A DNA stretch of 19,039 nucleotides from Chitinophagaceae bacterium (GTDB lineage Bacteria > Bacteroidota > Bacteroidia > Chitinophagales > Chitinophagaceae). The stretch covers positions 1 to 19,039 of the forward strand of contig JABMML010000013.1 of assembly GCA_013205585.1 (NCBI GenBank), read 5' to 3'. Position numbers and translations under genes: made by a program. Shown here piece by piece: positions 1 to 8,284 of the stretch. How positions within the stretch are numbered: the stretch's first letter is position 1; the number at the start of each line of letters is the position of its first letter. The notes beneath the pieces are model-generated. The model did not search any database, had not been told where the DNA came from, and saw nothing but the letters and a program-made list of their open reading frames with translations.

Positions 1-668
1 AATACTGCCAAGTCACTTGTTCCACCACCAATATCTAAAATAGCTACACCTGCTTCCATATCTACATCACTCATTACTGCACTTGCAGAAGCTAAAGGTT
101 GTAAGACTAAATCTTTTGTTATTAAACCACTTCTTTCTACAGAACGGTTTATATTTCTAATCGCGTTTCTATCTCCTGTTAAGATTAAAAAATTAGCGCC
201 CACTTTCACACCATTCACACCCACTGGGTCTTTGATGTTTTGGTTATTATCTACATGGAATTCTTGCGGAATTACATCTATGATTTGATCTCCTGCAGGA
301 ATAAATGTTTTTCTTTGATTGTTGATGAGTTGCTCAATCTCCCAAGCTTGAATTTCATTCTCGGCGTCTTGACGCACTTGATCTCCTCTTGTTTGTAAAC
401 TTTTGATATGATGACCTGCAATACCTACATATACTTCATTCACTTCTAAATCGGGATTGCTTAATTGGCAGTTTTGTAATGCTTGTTGAATAGCTTTAAT
501 GGTTTGGTCAATATTCAAAACTTGACCATGTTGAACACCATTACTGTTGGCACGCCCAAATCCTAAGATTTCTAACTTACCGAACTCATTCTTTCTTCCT
601 GCGATGGCAGCGATTTTTGTGGTTCCAATATCAAGACCTACGATAATGGGTGATTCGTGCTGACTCAT
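1..668 (-). CDS. ftsA: Cell division protein FtsA, N-terminal part (gene cut by the left window edge)
   Basis: FtsA is the actin-like protein that tethers FtsZ to the inner membrane and recruits later divisome proteins. I translated the first 222 residues from the ATG at 668. The actin-fold phosphate-1 loop is at residues 10-20 (GLDIGTTKIAA) and the phosphate-2 loop is just inside the left edge at about 212-222 (DIGGGTSDLAV). Between them lies the FtsA-type 1C region, with VNEVYVGIAGHHIKS and the segment around VIPQEFHVD. The remaining ATPase half and the C-terminal amphipathic membrane helix are outside the window. The gene starts 11 nt after the ftsQ stop, so it is probably cotranscribed as the last visible gene of the dcw cluster. 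The upstream sequence is A-rich with no Shine-Dalgarno motif. ftsZ would be expected next, outside the window. Confidence 0.95.
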   Translation of the reverse strand, partial: MSQHESPIIVGLDIGTTKIAAIAGRKNEFGKLEILGFGRANSNGVQHGQVLNIDQTIKAIQQALQNCQLSNPDLEVNEVYVGIAGHHIKSLQTRGDQVRQDAENEIQAWEIEQLINNQRKTFIPAGDQIIDVIPQEFHVDNNQNIKDPVGVNGVKVGANFLILTGDRNAIRNINRSVERSGLITKDLVLQPLASASAVMSDVDMEAGVAILDIGGGTSDLAV

Positions 669-679
669 TTTGTTGTTTT

Positions 680-1810
680 TTAGTTGTTTGTTGTGGAAGC
701 CTTCTTTTGGGGCATTAACGCCTTGGCAGACGGCTTCACTTTTATTAACGATTTTGCTTTCGATTTATTGTTTGTTTTACTACTTGTTTTAGCCAGACTT
801 TTTGACCCTTTTTTAGGAGCTTGTTTTACAGCTGTTTTAGAGGGGGCTTTAACCGCTGTTTTTGGAGTTGTTTTAGGCGCTAGTTTTGGACTTGCAATAG
901 CTGTATTTTTGGAAGCATTTACTAGAGTAGGTTTAGCTGCCGTAACACTAACTGCCGTAACATTAGTTGTATCAAGTTTCACTTCTAAAGCCATTGCAGA
1001 ATCCACGGTAGGTAAATCGTTTGTAGAAAACTGAATAGGTTGCATGCCTTTTTTAAGCGCTACAATTTGATTATCAAAACGACAATCAATTACCTGATAA
1101 GCGTTCAGTCCACTTTGTACCCAAACATTTTTATAAAAAGTGTAGAGTCTATTTAATTTATCTTCTATATTTTCCACCGAACCAATTAAGACCAGATGAT
1201 CTCCGACTGTTGGCACTAATTCGAAATCACCATTAACAGCAATATTTACCTGTGCGGTTTGTGCCATAAAAAACGAATCGTTTTGCACAGCTTTAGTGAA
1301 ATGTAAGATATCATTTAAGAGTAAACTATCTGGTTTAGATAAATTTTGTTGATCAGAAGGGAAATTGGTAAATACTGGTAAACGTAGTACAGTAAGCTGT
1401 TTCAGCGGCAACTGTAAGCCTTCCTTATCAATATAAAAGGAATTACCTGAAGCTGTAAATATGCGTGCAATAGGAATACGCTGTTCTATTTTAACTTGTA
1501 AGGCTTGTGTATTATCTAAAAATAATTCTACATGTTTTATCCAACGTATCGTTTCTAAATATTTTTCTAATGTGTTTAAATTCACCGCCCCAATAGGTAA
1601 GCCCTCTTTAATACCTTGCTCATGAATTATTTGTAATATTTCTTTTTCATCTATAAATAAGGCGGCTGTATTTTCACCCACTAATTCAATTTCAATGGAA
1701 CTACACTTTTTTTCTTCCTTGGCTTTCCAGGCTATTACAAATAATACAATAAGCGCAGCGCCTGCTATACTCCAAAGAACTCTAACTAATATGGTTTGCC
1801 AGTGCTTCAT
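680..1810 (-). CDS. ftsQ: Cell division protein FtsQ with a long Lys-rich C-terminal tail
   Basis: FtsQ (DivIB family) is a bitopic inner-membrane divisome protein whose periplasmic part binds FtsL/FtsB partners. The sequence shows a short cytoplasmic N-terminus, one transmembrane helix at about residues 11-28, a POTRA-like region at about 36-110, and a beta domain ending near residue 255 in a segment resembling the family's closing strand (VIDCRFDNQIVALKKG). The remaining 120 residues are not part of the conserved core. Residues 291-376 contain 21 Lys and no Asp or Glu, and are rich in Ala, Thr, Ser and Pro, including KTAVK twice. This is a histone-H1-like, probably disordered periplasmic tail. 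The ATG abuts the murC stop with no spacer. Assignment rests on position between murC and ftsA plus topology, because FtsQ sequences are poorly conserved. Confidence 0.9.
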   Translation of the reverse strand: MKHWQTILVRVLWSIAGAALIVLFVIAWKAKEEKKCSSIEIELVGENTAALFIDEKEILQIIHEQGIKEGLPIGAVNLNTLEKYLETIRWIKHVELFLDNTQALQVKIEQRIPIARIFTASGNSFYIDKEGLQLPLKQLTVLRLPVFTNFPSDQQNLSKPDSLLLNDILHFTKAVQNDSFFMAQTAQVNIAVNGDFELVPTVGDHLVLIGSVENIEDKLNRLYTFYKNVWVQSGLNAYQVIDCRFDNQIVALKKGMQPIQFSTNDLPTVDSAMALEVKLDTTNVTAVSVTAAKPTLVNASKNTAIASPKLAPKTTPKTAVKAPSKTAVKQAPKKGSKSLAKTSSKTNNKSKAKSLIKVKPSAKALMPQKKASTTNN

Positions 1811-3172
1811 TTATTTTTTTGTAAGAATTTCTTGAACTTTTAAAATACAGGTATCTATATCGCCGGCTCCTGCCATTACAATTAACTTGTCCTCGGTAAC
1901 AGCGGCCCAATCAAATAATTCTTCCTTAGACATTATTTTTTTATGGCTCAACTTCATTTTAACTAATAACATTTCACTACTCACTCCTTCCATAGGAAGC
2001 TCACGCGCTGGATAAATAGGTAATAGAATCACTTCATCTGCCTTATCTAAGGTTTCTACAAATCCATCGCACTGGTCCTTGGTTCTACTATATAAATGCG
2101 GTTGAAATACCAGTACAATTTTTTCATTGGGATATAAACTGCGCACACCGCTTATTAAAGCATTTAACTCTTCAGGATGATGCGCATAATCGTCTATCAA
2201 TACTTTATTCGCTGTTTTAACCTTGTATTCAAATCTTCTTTTTACCCCTTCAAAACTAGCCACCGCTTCTTTAATTTTTACTTCATCTATTTCTAAACTT
2301 AATGCAATAGCAATGGCAGCACTTACATTTTCAACATTATGCAAGCCACCCATATTTAGCATTATGTTTTTGCAAATACCTGCCGGATGTACTAAATCAA
2401 AATGATAAGAACCTTCTACTACTTTTAAATTGATAGTATGATAAGAGGCTTCATTATGATTATACCCATAAGAAAGTACTGTCTTGTTACTTATATTGGT
2501 ATTAAAAGAAGTTCCCCACTTTTGTATAAGTATACCACCTGGTTTTATTTTATCAGAAAATTCACCAAAGGCTTTTACTACTTCTTCTGCTGTACCATAA
2601 ATATCTAGGTGGTCTGGGTCTACTGCAGTAATGACAGCAATATTGGGTGCTAATTTTAAAAAGCTACGATCATATTCATCGGCCTCCACTACCACCACAT
2701 TTTTTTCATGGCTCCAAAAATTAGTACCATAATTAGTAGCAATGCCCCCTAAAAATGCATTACAACCATAACCTGTATGGCGTAATATATGCGCTGTCAT
2801 TGAAGTGGTGGTGGTTTTACCATGGGTGCCTGCAATAGCAATAGTGAAAGCATTTTCAGTAATCCACTGAAGTACATCACTTCTTTTTACGACTAAATAT
2901 TTATTTTCTCTATAATAATTTAATTCACCATGCTCACTTGGTATAGCAGGTGTGTATACAATAACTGTGGCCGCTTTATCTATTTTGTTTAAATCGTCTT
3001 CAAAATGAATTTGAATACCTTCTTCTATTAAAGCGTCAGTTAATAGTGTGGGAGTTTTATCATATCCACTCACTACTAATGCTTGTGTATTAAAATACCT
3101 TGCCAAAGCACTCATACCTATGCCTCCAATACCAATAAAATAAATATTCTTACAATTTGTTAACGGATTCAT
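1811..3172 (-). CDS. murC: UDP-N-acetylmuramate--L-alanine ligase
   Basis: This cytoplasmic ATP-dependent ligase adds L-alanine to UDP-MurNAc, the first step of stem-peptide assembly. Length (453 aa) is normal for the family. The N-terminal UDP-binding Rossmann motif is at residues 12-25 (FIGIGGIGMSALAR) and the Mur-ligase ATP loop at 114-122 (AGTHGKTTT). DEYDRSF is at 165-171, the central-domain HLD at 188-190, the C-terminal DDYAHHPEE at 327-335, and FQPHLYSRT at 356-364. GTHGKTTT (H rather than S or T before GK) and DDYAHHP are characteristic of MurC rather than MurD or MurE. All catalytic motifs appear intact. The ATG at 3172 lies 6 nt after the murG stop, and the TAA stop directly touches the ftsQ start codon, which suggests translational coupling. 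Confidence 0.97.
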   Translation of the reverse strand: MNPLTNCKNIYFIGIGGIGMSALARYFNTQALVVSGYDKTPTLLTDALIEEGIQIHFEDDLNKIDKAATVIVYTPAIPSEHGELNYYRENKYLVVKRSDVLQWITENAFTIAIAGTHGKTTTTSMTAHILRHTGYGCNAFLGGIATNYGTNFWSHEKNVVVVEADEYDRSFLKLAPNIAVITAVDPDHLDIYGTAEEVVKAFGEFSDKIKPGGILIQKWGTSFNTNISNKTVLSYGYNHNEASYHTINLKVVEGSYHFDLVHPAGICKNIMLNMGGLHNVENVSAAIAIALSLEIDEVKIKEAVASFEGVKRRFEYKVKTANKVLIDDYAHHPEELNALISGVRSLYPNEKIVLVFQPHLYSRTKDQCDGFVETLDKADEVILLPIYPARELPMEGVSSEMLLVKMKLSHKKIMSKEELFDWAAVTEDKLIVMAGAGDIDTCILKVQEILTKK

Positions 3173-3178
3173 TATTAA

Positions 3179-4294
3179 CTATTCATTTATTTGTTTCAAA
3201 ATTTCTTTCGCTATTATTTCATCTGCATTACTAAATGCAAAGGCCTTTATATTATCTTTCATTGCTTGCATCTGCTGCTCACTAGCTAATAATTGTAAAA
3301 CTGTAGGAATTAAATTATTGCTTACTTCTTTATCTTTCACAATAGCGGCTGCATTTTTATTCACTAGCGTCATGGCATTAAAAGTTTGATGATCTTCGGC
3401 TGCAAGTGGATAAGGCACAAAAACAGCAGGCTTGCCAGTAATGCAAATTTCTGAAACGGCCATAGCTCCAGACCTACTAATGACTATATCTGCTGCAGTG
3501 TAAGCTGCACTCATATTATCAATGAATGAATGCACAAATACATTTTCATAATTATGGGCCGAATTTGCGTATACTTCGGTATTGGGCTTACCGGTTTGCC
3601 AAATTAGTTGAATATTTTTATCAAAGAAAGAAACTAAATTGGCTTGAATGGCTTTATTAATAGAGCTCGCGCCTAAACTTCCGCCAATAATTAAAATAGT
3701 TTTCTTTGACGGCTCTAAATTAAAGACCTCCAAAGCAGTTTGCTTGGTATAAGAATGTTCTATTATATTTTTTCTAATGGGGTTGCCTGTTACTAGAATT
3801 TTAGCAGCAGGAAAAAAAGATTCCATACCCAAAGTACCCGTAAATATTTTTATAGCATTTTTAGCCAACCAAGTATTGGCTTTGCCAGCAAAGGCATTCG
3901 ACTCATGTATAAAAGTGGGAATATTTTTTGTTTGTGCATATTTTAAAACAGGAAAACTAGAATAGCCTCCCACTCCAAATACTGCATTGGGTTTAAACGA
4001 TTTAAAAATGGCACTTACTTGAAAAAAGCTTTGCAAAAGTTTCCAAGGCAAAGAAATATTTTTTAATAACTGAGCTCTATTAAAGCCTGCAATGGTAATG
4101 CCTTTAATCTCAAATCCTGCTTGGGGTACTTTTTCCATTTCCATTTTTCCCAAAGCGCCTACAAATAAAATAACAGCATCAGGTGCTAAAGCTTTGATGG
4201 CTTGAGCTACAGCAATGGCTGGAAAGATATGCCCTCCCGTGCCGCCACCTGCAATGATGATGCGTAATATATTATGCTTTTGCTTCAATGACAT
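3179..4294 (-). CDS. murG: UDP-GlcNAc:lipid I N-acetylglucosaminyltransferase MurG
   Basis: MurG is a GT-B glycosyltransferase, peripheral on the cytoplasmic membrane face, that converts lipid I to lipid II. The N-terminal acceptor domain contains GGGTGGHIFPA at residues 16-26, GVGGYSSFP at 107-115 and HESNAFAGK at 130-138. The C-terminal donor domain contains GGSLGASSIN at 204-213, SRSGAMAVSE at 273-282 and PYPLAAEDHQTFNA at 294-307. All are MurG hallmarks, and the length (371 aa) is typical. The ATG at 4294 lies inside the end of ftsW, a 23-nt overlap, so translation is probably coupled to ftsW. The stop is TAG, whereas most other genes here end in TAA. Confidence 0.97.
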   Translation of the reverse strand: MSLKQKHNILRIIIAGGGTGGHIFPAIAVAQAIKALAPDAVILFVGALGKMEMEKVPQAGFEIKGITIAGFNRAQLLKNISLPWKLLQSFFQVSAIFKSFKPNAVFGVGGYSSFPVLKYAQTKNIPTFIHESNAFAGKANTWLAKNAIKIFTGTLGMESFFPAAKILVTGNPIRKNIIEHSYTKQTALEVFNLEPSKKTILIIGGSLGASSINKAIQANLVSFFDKNIQLIWQTGKPNTEVYANSAHNYENVFVHSFIDNMSAAYTAADIVISRSGAMAVSEICITGKPAVFVPYPLAAEDHQTFNAMTLVNKNAAAIVKDKEVSNNLIPTVLQLLASEQQMQAMKDNIKAFAFSNADEIIAKEILKQINE

Positions 4295-5597
4295 TATTTT
4301 CTGTGTCTAACCCTTCGTTACCTGTTGGTATTTCAATTTCTGTTTCTACAGGCGCCTTACCTTCCATTTGCTCTACGTTTCTAGCCACACTTAATATGAT
4401 TCCTATAGAACAACAAGTAAAGATGAAAGAACTTCCTCCCATACTTACTAGTGGCAAAGTCACACCCGTTACAGGTACTAAATTCACGTTCACCGCCATA
4501 TTGGCGATAGCTTGTATAATTAATGTAAAACTTAATCCCAGTGCAAGAAAGGCCCCAAAGGCATAGGGACATCTTCTAAATATTCTTATGCATCTAAATA
4601 AGAAAACGATATAAATAAAAATAATAAAGGCACCGCCTAGTAATCCATACTCTTCAATAATAACTGCGTAAATAAAATCGTTATAGGCTTGTGGAAGAAA
4701 ATTTCTTTGTCTGCTATTGCCCGGACCTAATCCCATAAAAATACCACCGTTCGCAATGGCAATTTTTGCTTGCTGCACTTGATAGGGCACATCATTATCC
4801 TTGGCATACATAAAATCTTGGACTCTACTCACCCAAGTACCAAAACGTCCAAAGCTTTTCATTTTTTCTGCCACCACAGGACTTCCTTCCACCGATTTAC
4901 TGGAATGTGTGGCCATGGCCACACTAATGATAATAACTAGTGGTATCATGGCCACTAGAACAGTTAATAAAATATGTTTAATACTTACTCGACCAATAAA
5001 CATAAGTAATAATGAAGTGGCTCCAGTTAAAAGTGCATTGGATAAATTCGCCGGCATAATTAAAGCACAAATAATAATTACAGGAGTGATGATGGGTAAA
5101 AATCCGTTTTTGAAATCTTTGATGACTTCCTGTTTCTTACTTAACATTTTAGACAAATACATAAATAAAGCCAACTTGGCTAAATCACTTGTCTGAATAG
5201 TTAAATTAATAATAGGCAATTTGATCCACCTACTACCTTCATTAATTCTCGCACCAAAAAATAAAGTATATATTAACAAAGGAATAGACAACATAAATAA
5301 AATGGTGGCTATTTTTGAAAAGACAGTATAGTTTACACGGTGCAAACCAAAAATGGCCAGCAAACCCACTAACGTAAATATGACTTGTTTAATTAAATAC
5401 GCACTTGTATTTCCACGATACATTTTATAAGCCAATGAACCAGTAGCACTATACACTACCAAGATAGAAATAAGCGACAATACAATGACTAACCCCCATA
5501 TGTATCTATCGCCCCTAGTTCTTTGGTCTAAATGTTCTTTCATCCCACCAATAGTGGGCATTTGTGAAAATAGTTTGTCTGTAGTATCGTTAAACAT
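4272..5597 (-). CDS. ftsW: Peptidoglycan glycosyltransferase FtsW (SEDS family)
   Basis: FtsW polymerises lipid II at the septum together with its class B penicillin-binding protein, here the ftsI product. The 441-aa protein is a polytopic membrane protein with about ten hydrophobic segments between residues 33 and 405. SEDS signatures are GSRWI at 121-125, the QTSDLAKLAL segment at 135-144, GLGPGNS at 289-295 followed by AYNDF (predicted catalytic Asp at 307), and TLPLVSMGGSS at 380-390. It ends in an acidic cytoplasmic tail of about 35 residues. The ATG at 5597 is the first possible start; internal Met codons at residues 13 and 19 are also plausible because conserved sequence begins near residue 25. 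Placement directly before murG is typical. A 20-bp duplication of the murD 3' end lies just before this start. Confidence 0.95.
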   Translation of the reverse strand: MFNDTTDKLFSQMPTIGGMKEHLDQRTRGDRYIWGLVIVLSLISILVVYSATGSLAYKMYRGNTSAYLIKQVIFTLVGLLAIFGLHRVNYTVFSKIATILFMLSIPLLIYTLFFGARINEGSRWIKLPIINLTIQTSDLAKLALFMYLSKMLSKKQEVIKDFKNGFLPIITPVIIICALIMPANLSNALLTGATSLLLMFIGRVSIKHILLTVLVAMIPLVIIISVAMATHSSKSVEGSPVVAEKMKSFGRFGTWVSRVQDFMYAKDNDVPYQVQQAKIAIANGGIFMGLGPGNSRQRNFLPQAYNDFIYAVIIEEYGLLGGAFIIFIYIVFLFRCIRIFRRCPYAFGAFLALGLSFTLIIQAIANMAVNVNLVPVTGVTLPLVSMGGSSFIFTCCSIGIILSVARNVEQMEGKAPVETEIEIPTGNEGLDTENNVIEAKA

Positions 5598-5636
5598 AAA
5601 GTATAGTTCTTTTACAAAAATTATAGTTCTTTTACA
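5597..5636 (-). repeat. 20-bp near-perfect tandem duplication across the murD stop and ftsW start
   Basis: Read on the coding strand, TGTAAAAGAACTATAATTTT (5636-5617) is followed immediately by TGTAAAAGAACTATACTTTA (5616-5597). Eighteen of 20 bases are identical. The first copy encodes the last codons and TAA stop of murD. The second is non-coding, has lost the stop, and its last base is the A of the ftsW ATG. The arrangement looks like a slipped-strand duplication that created the murD-ftsW spacer. Confidence 0.9.
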
Positions 5637-6961
5637 GACTCTTTAAATTGACGACCTCTGTCTTCATAGTTTTTAAATAAATCAAAACTGGCACAAGCAG
5701 GGCTCATTAAAACTAAGTCCCCTTTTTCTGCTAACTTGAAAGATGCGTTTACTGCTTTTTTAGCGGTATCTACTTCTACAATTGTTTTAACTTTATCTTT
5801 AAAAAATTCGATAAGTTTTTTATTGTCGTTACCCATACAAACAATTGCCTTTACTTTTTCTTTCACTAAATCGGCAATTAATTCATAATCGTTCCCTTTG
5901 TCTACACCGCCTAAAATTAAAACAGTGCTTTTTTGCATGCTCTCTAAAGCATACCATGTACTGTTTACATTAGTGGCCTTGCTATCATTAATGAAATCAA
6001 CGCCTCTTACAGTAGCAACAAATTCCATTCTATGCTCTAGGCTATGGAAATTACTTACTGCTTCGCGAATCTTTTCTTTTCTGATACCTAGGGTAGTGGC
6101 TGCAATGCTTGCAGCCATTGTGTTGTAAGCATTATGCTTTCCTTTTAAGGCAAAATCATAAATGCTCATTGTGACACGTTCTTCTTGGATTTTTAACATC
6201 ATTTGATCGTTCTTGATGTAGCCTCCTTTTTTTACTTCTTGTTTCATAGAAAATGGTAGTGGGTTAGTATTGATGGTTAGTAGTTCTAGATGTTTTACGA
6301 TGGTTTCGTCATCTATACAATAGATGAAATAATCTTCTGCAGTTTGATTCTCTATAATTCTAAACTTGCTTTTAATATAATTTTCAAATTGATGATCATA
6401 TCTGTCTAAATGATCTTCTGTAATATTTAATAATATCGCAATCTCTGGTTTGAAATATTGGATATCGTCTAATTGAAAAGAGCTTACTTCAATAATATAT
6501 AAAGCTTTAGGGGCTTGAGCAATTTGTCTTGCGAATGAAAAACCAATATTACCTACCATGGCTACATCTTCATTCACTAGCTTGCAAATATGATACAATA
6601 AGGCCGTTGTGGTAGTTTTTCCATTGCTTCCTGTAATAGCTGTAATTTTACTGTTGCCTTTGTATCTATAGCCAAATTCAATTTCACTTATTACAGGTAT
6701 GCCCTTTGCTCTAATAGCTTTCACCATTTCATTTTTTTCTGGAATGCCCGGGCTTTTCATTACTTCATCCGCCGCTAAAATTCTGTCTACATTATGTGAA
6801 CCAGATTCAAACTCGATACTAGCCTCTTCTAATTCTTTTTGAAAATTAGCCTTGATAGCGCCACCATCAGATACAAATACTTCATAGCCTTTTTGTTTGG
6901 CTAATAAAGCAGTACCTACTCCGCTTTCACCTGCACCTAATATGACTAATTTTTTCGACAA
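5621..6961 (-). CDS. murD: UDP-N-acetylmuramoyl-L-alanine--D-glutamate ligase, with a TTG start codon
   Basis: MurD adds D-glutamate to UDP-MurNAc-L-Ala in the cytoplasm. The N-terminal nucleotide-binding loop is at residues 9-16 (GAGESGVG), the ATP loop at 111-119 (GSNGKTTTT), the MurD-type EVSSFQLD at 158-165, TEDHLDRY at 181-188, NDSKATN at 325-331, and the C-terminal SPACASFD at 420-427. The last four distinguish MurD from its paralogues. The length of 446 aa is normal. The start codon is TTG at 6961-6959: an in-frame stop lies just upstream, the next in-frame ATG is beyond residue 60, and the Rossmann strand KKLVILGAG begins three codons after TTG, so no ATG start fits. It lies 4 nt downstream of the mraY stop, which makes translational coupling likely. 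Confidence 0.96.
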   Translation of the reverse strand: MSKKLVILGAGESGVGTALLAKQKGYEVFVSDGGAIKANFQKELEEASIEFESGSHNVDRILAADEVMKSPGIPEKNEMVKAIRAKGIPVISEIEFGYRYKGNSKITAITGSNGKTTTTALLYHICKLVNEDVAMVGNIGFSFARQIAQAPKALYIIEVSSFQLDDIQYFKPEIAILLNITEDHLDRYDHQFENYIKSKFRIIENQTAEDYFIYCIDDETIVKHLELLTINTNPLPFSMKQEVKKGGYIKNDQMMLKIQEERVTMSIYDFALKGKHNAYNTMAASIAATTLGIRKEKIREAVSNFHSLEHRMEFVATVRGVDFINDSKATNVNSTWYALESMQKSTVLILGGVDKGNDYELIADLVKEKVKAIVCMGNDNKKLIEFFKDKVKTIVEVDTAKKAVNASFKLAEKGDLVLMSPACASFDLFKNYEDRGRQFKESVKEL

Positions 6962-6965
6962 GGGT

Positions 6966-8279
6966 TTATCTGGTTTTTAAGGTTAATATAGAAGCCACCA
7001 CTAATAGAATAGTAATAATCCAAAAACGGACTGCTATCTTACTTTCGTGAAATCCTTTCTTTTGATAATGATGATGTAGCGGGCTCATTAAAAACACCCT
7101 TCTTCCCTCACCATATTTTTTCTTCGTGTATTTGAAATAACTTACTTGAATAATAACAGATAAATTTTCAATTAAAAACACACCGCAGAAAATAGGAATT
7201 AATAATTCTTTTCTTACAATAATGGCTAGTGAAGCAATAATACCGCCTAAGGCTAGGCTTCCTGTATCGCCCATGAAAACCTGCGCTGGATAAGCATTGT
7301 ACCATAAAAATCCAATACAGGCTCCTACAAAGGCACCTACAAAAATGGATAACTCGCCTAAGTTAGGAATGTACATCACATTTAAATAATCGGCAAATAC
7401 ATAGTTACCACTTACATATACAAATACGCCCAATGCTGCGCCAATAATGGCAGATACACCAGCAGCAAGTCCGTCTAAACCATCGGTTAAATTAGCTCCA
7501 TTAGATACGGCAGTGATAATAAAGGTGACAATAAGGATATATACAATCCAAGTATACTTTTCAGCGCCTGGTCCTATCCAACTAATTATTTTACTATAAT
7601 TAAATTCATGATTTTTAACAAATGGAATAGTAGTAATAGGCGTTTTCACTTTTACAAAGCGTCTTTCCACTCCATTAATTTTTCTTACAACAATATCTGC
7701 ATCTTTTGCTACTTTCTCTCCTTTCTGTAAGCTTTCAGAAATAGTAGTAGAAACAATTTCTCTTTCCACTGTTACAGCATTACTAAAATAAAGTGTAACG
7801 CCAATAATAATACCAAGTCCTACTTGACCAATTATTTTTGAAATACCTGCAAGCCCGTCACTATTTTGCTTTTTATAATTGCCACCTTCTGCTTGCGCTT
7901 GCTTTCTTGCCCTAATTTTAAAGTAATCGTCTAAAAAACCAATCAGGCCTAACCACACTGTACATAAAATCATTAAGCGGATATAGACTTTATCTAAATT
8001 GGCAAATAATAAAGTAGGAATTAAAATACTCAATAAGATAATAATACCTCCCATAGTAGGCGTTCCCTTTTTTTGTTGCTCACCCGCTAAGCCCAGTTCT
8101 CTTACTGTTTCCCCAATTTGTTTTCTCTGTAAAAAAAGAATAATTTTTTTACCATACACCGTCGCAATAAATAAAGACATTAAAATAGCCATGGCAATTC
8201 TGAAAGTCAAGAACTGAAATGCCCCCAAACCCGGGATATTAAATGTTTTATCAAGCCAAGAAAATAATTGATATAGCAT
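6966..8279 (-). CDS. mraY: Phospho-N-acetylmuramoyl-pentapeptide transferase (lipid I synthase), enlarged Bacteroidetes-type form
   Basis: MraY transfers phospho-MurNAc-pentapeptide from UDP to undecaprenyl phosphate, giving lipid I. It is a polytopic inner-membrane enzyme. Active-site motifs are complete: the Asp pair at 117-118 (GFLDDYFK), [11 protein letters not shown] at 260-270, FMGDTGS at 335-341 with the nucleophile-region Asp at 338, and the HHH motif at 402-404. At 437 aa it exceeds the E. coli enzyme (360 aa). The extra length lies mainly at about residues 168-235, between the helix ending LYFSN and the one starting KYTWIVY. That position corresponds to the periplasmic hairpin loop of structurally known MraY. 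Comparable enlargement occurs in other Bacteroidetes MraY, as far as I recall. The ATG at 8279 is 5 nt after the murE stop. Confidence 0.96.
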   Translation of the reverse strand: MLYQLFSWLDKTFNIPGLGAFQFLTFRIAMAILMSLFIATVYGKKIILFLQRKQIGETVRELGLAGEQQKKGTPTMGGIIILLSILIPTLLFANLDKVYIRLMILCTVWLGLIGFLDDYFKIRARKQAQAEGGNYKKQNSDGLAGISKIIGQVGLGIIIGVTLYFSNAVTVEREIVSTTISESLQKGEKVAKDADIVVRKINGVERRFVKVKTPITTIPFVKNHEFNYSKIISWIGPGAEKYTWIVYILIVTFIITAVSNGANLTDGLDGLAAGVSAIIGAALGVFVYVSGNYVFADYLNVMYIPNLGELSIFVGAFVGACIGFLWYNAYPAQVFMGDTGSLALGGIIASLAIIVRKELLIPIFCGVFLIENLSVIIQVSYFKYTKKKYGEGRRVFLMSPLHHHYQKKGFHESKIAVRFWIITILLVVASILTLKTR

Positions 8280-8284
8280 ATTGA

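Noticed and set aside
684..1034. Hydrophobic plus-strand ORF of 116 codons opposite the end of ftsQ
   Set aside because: It is the reverse complement of the Lys-rich FtsQ tail: AAA/AAG Lys codons read as TTT/CTT, giving a Phe/Leu-rich pseudo-protein. No promoter or start context supports it.
4801..5196. Plus-strand ORF of 131 codons inside ftsW
   Set aside because: It lies wholly antisense to a well-supported membrane-protein gene and has no recognisable motif. The other plus-strand ORFs inside the dcw and atp genes were rejected for the same reason.
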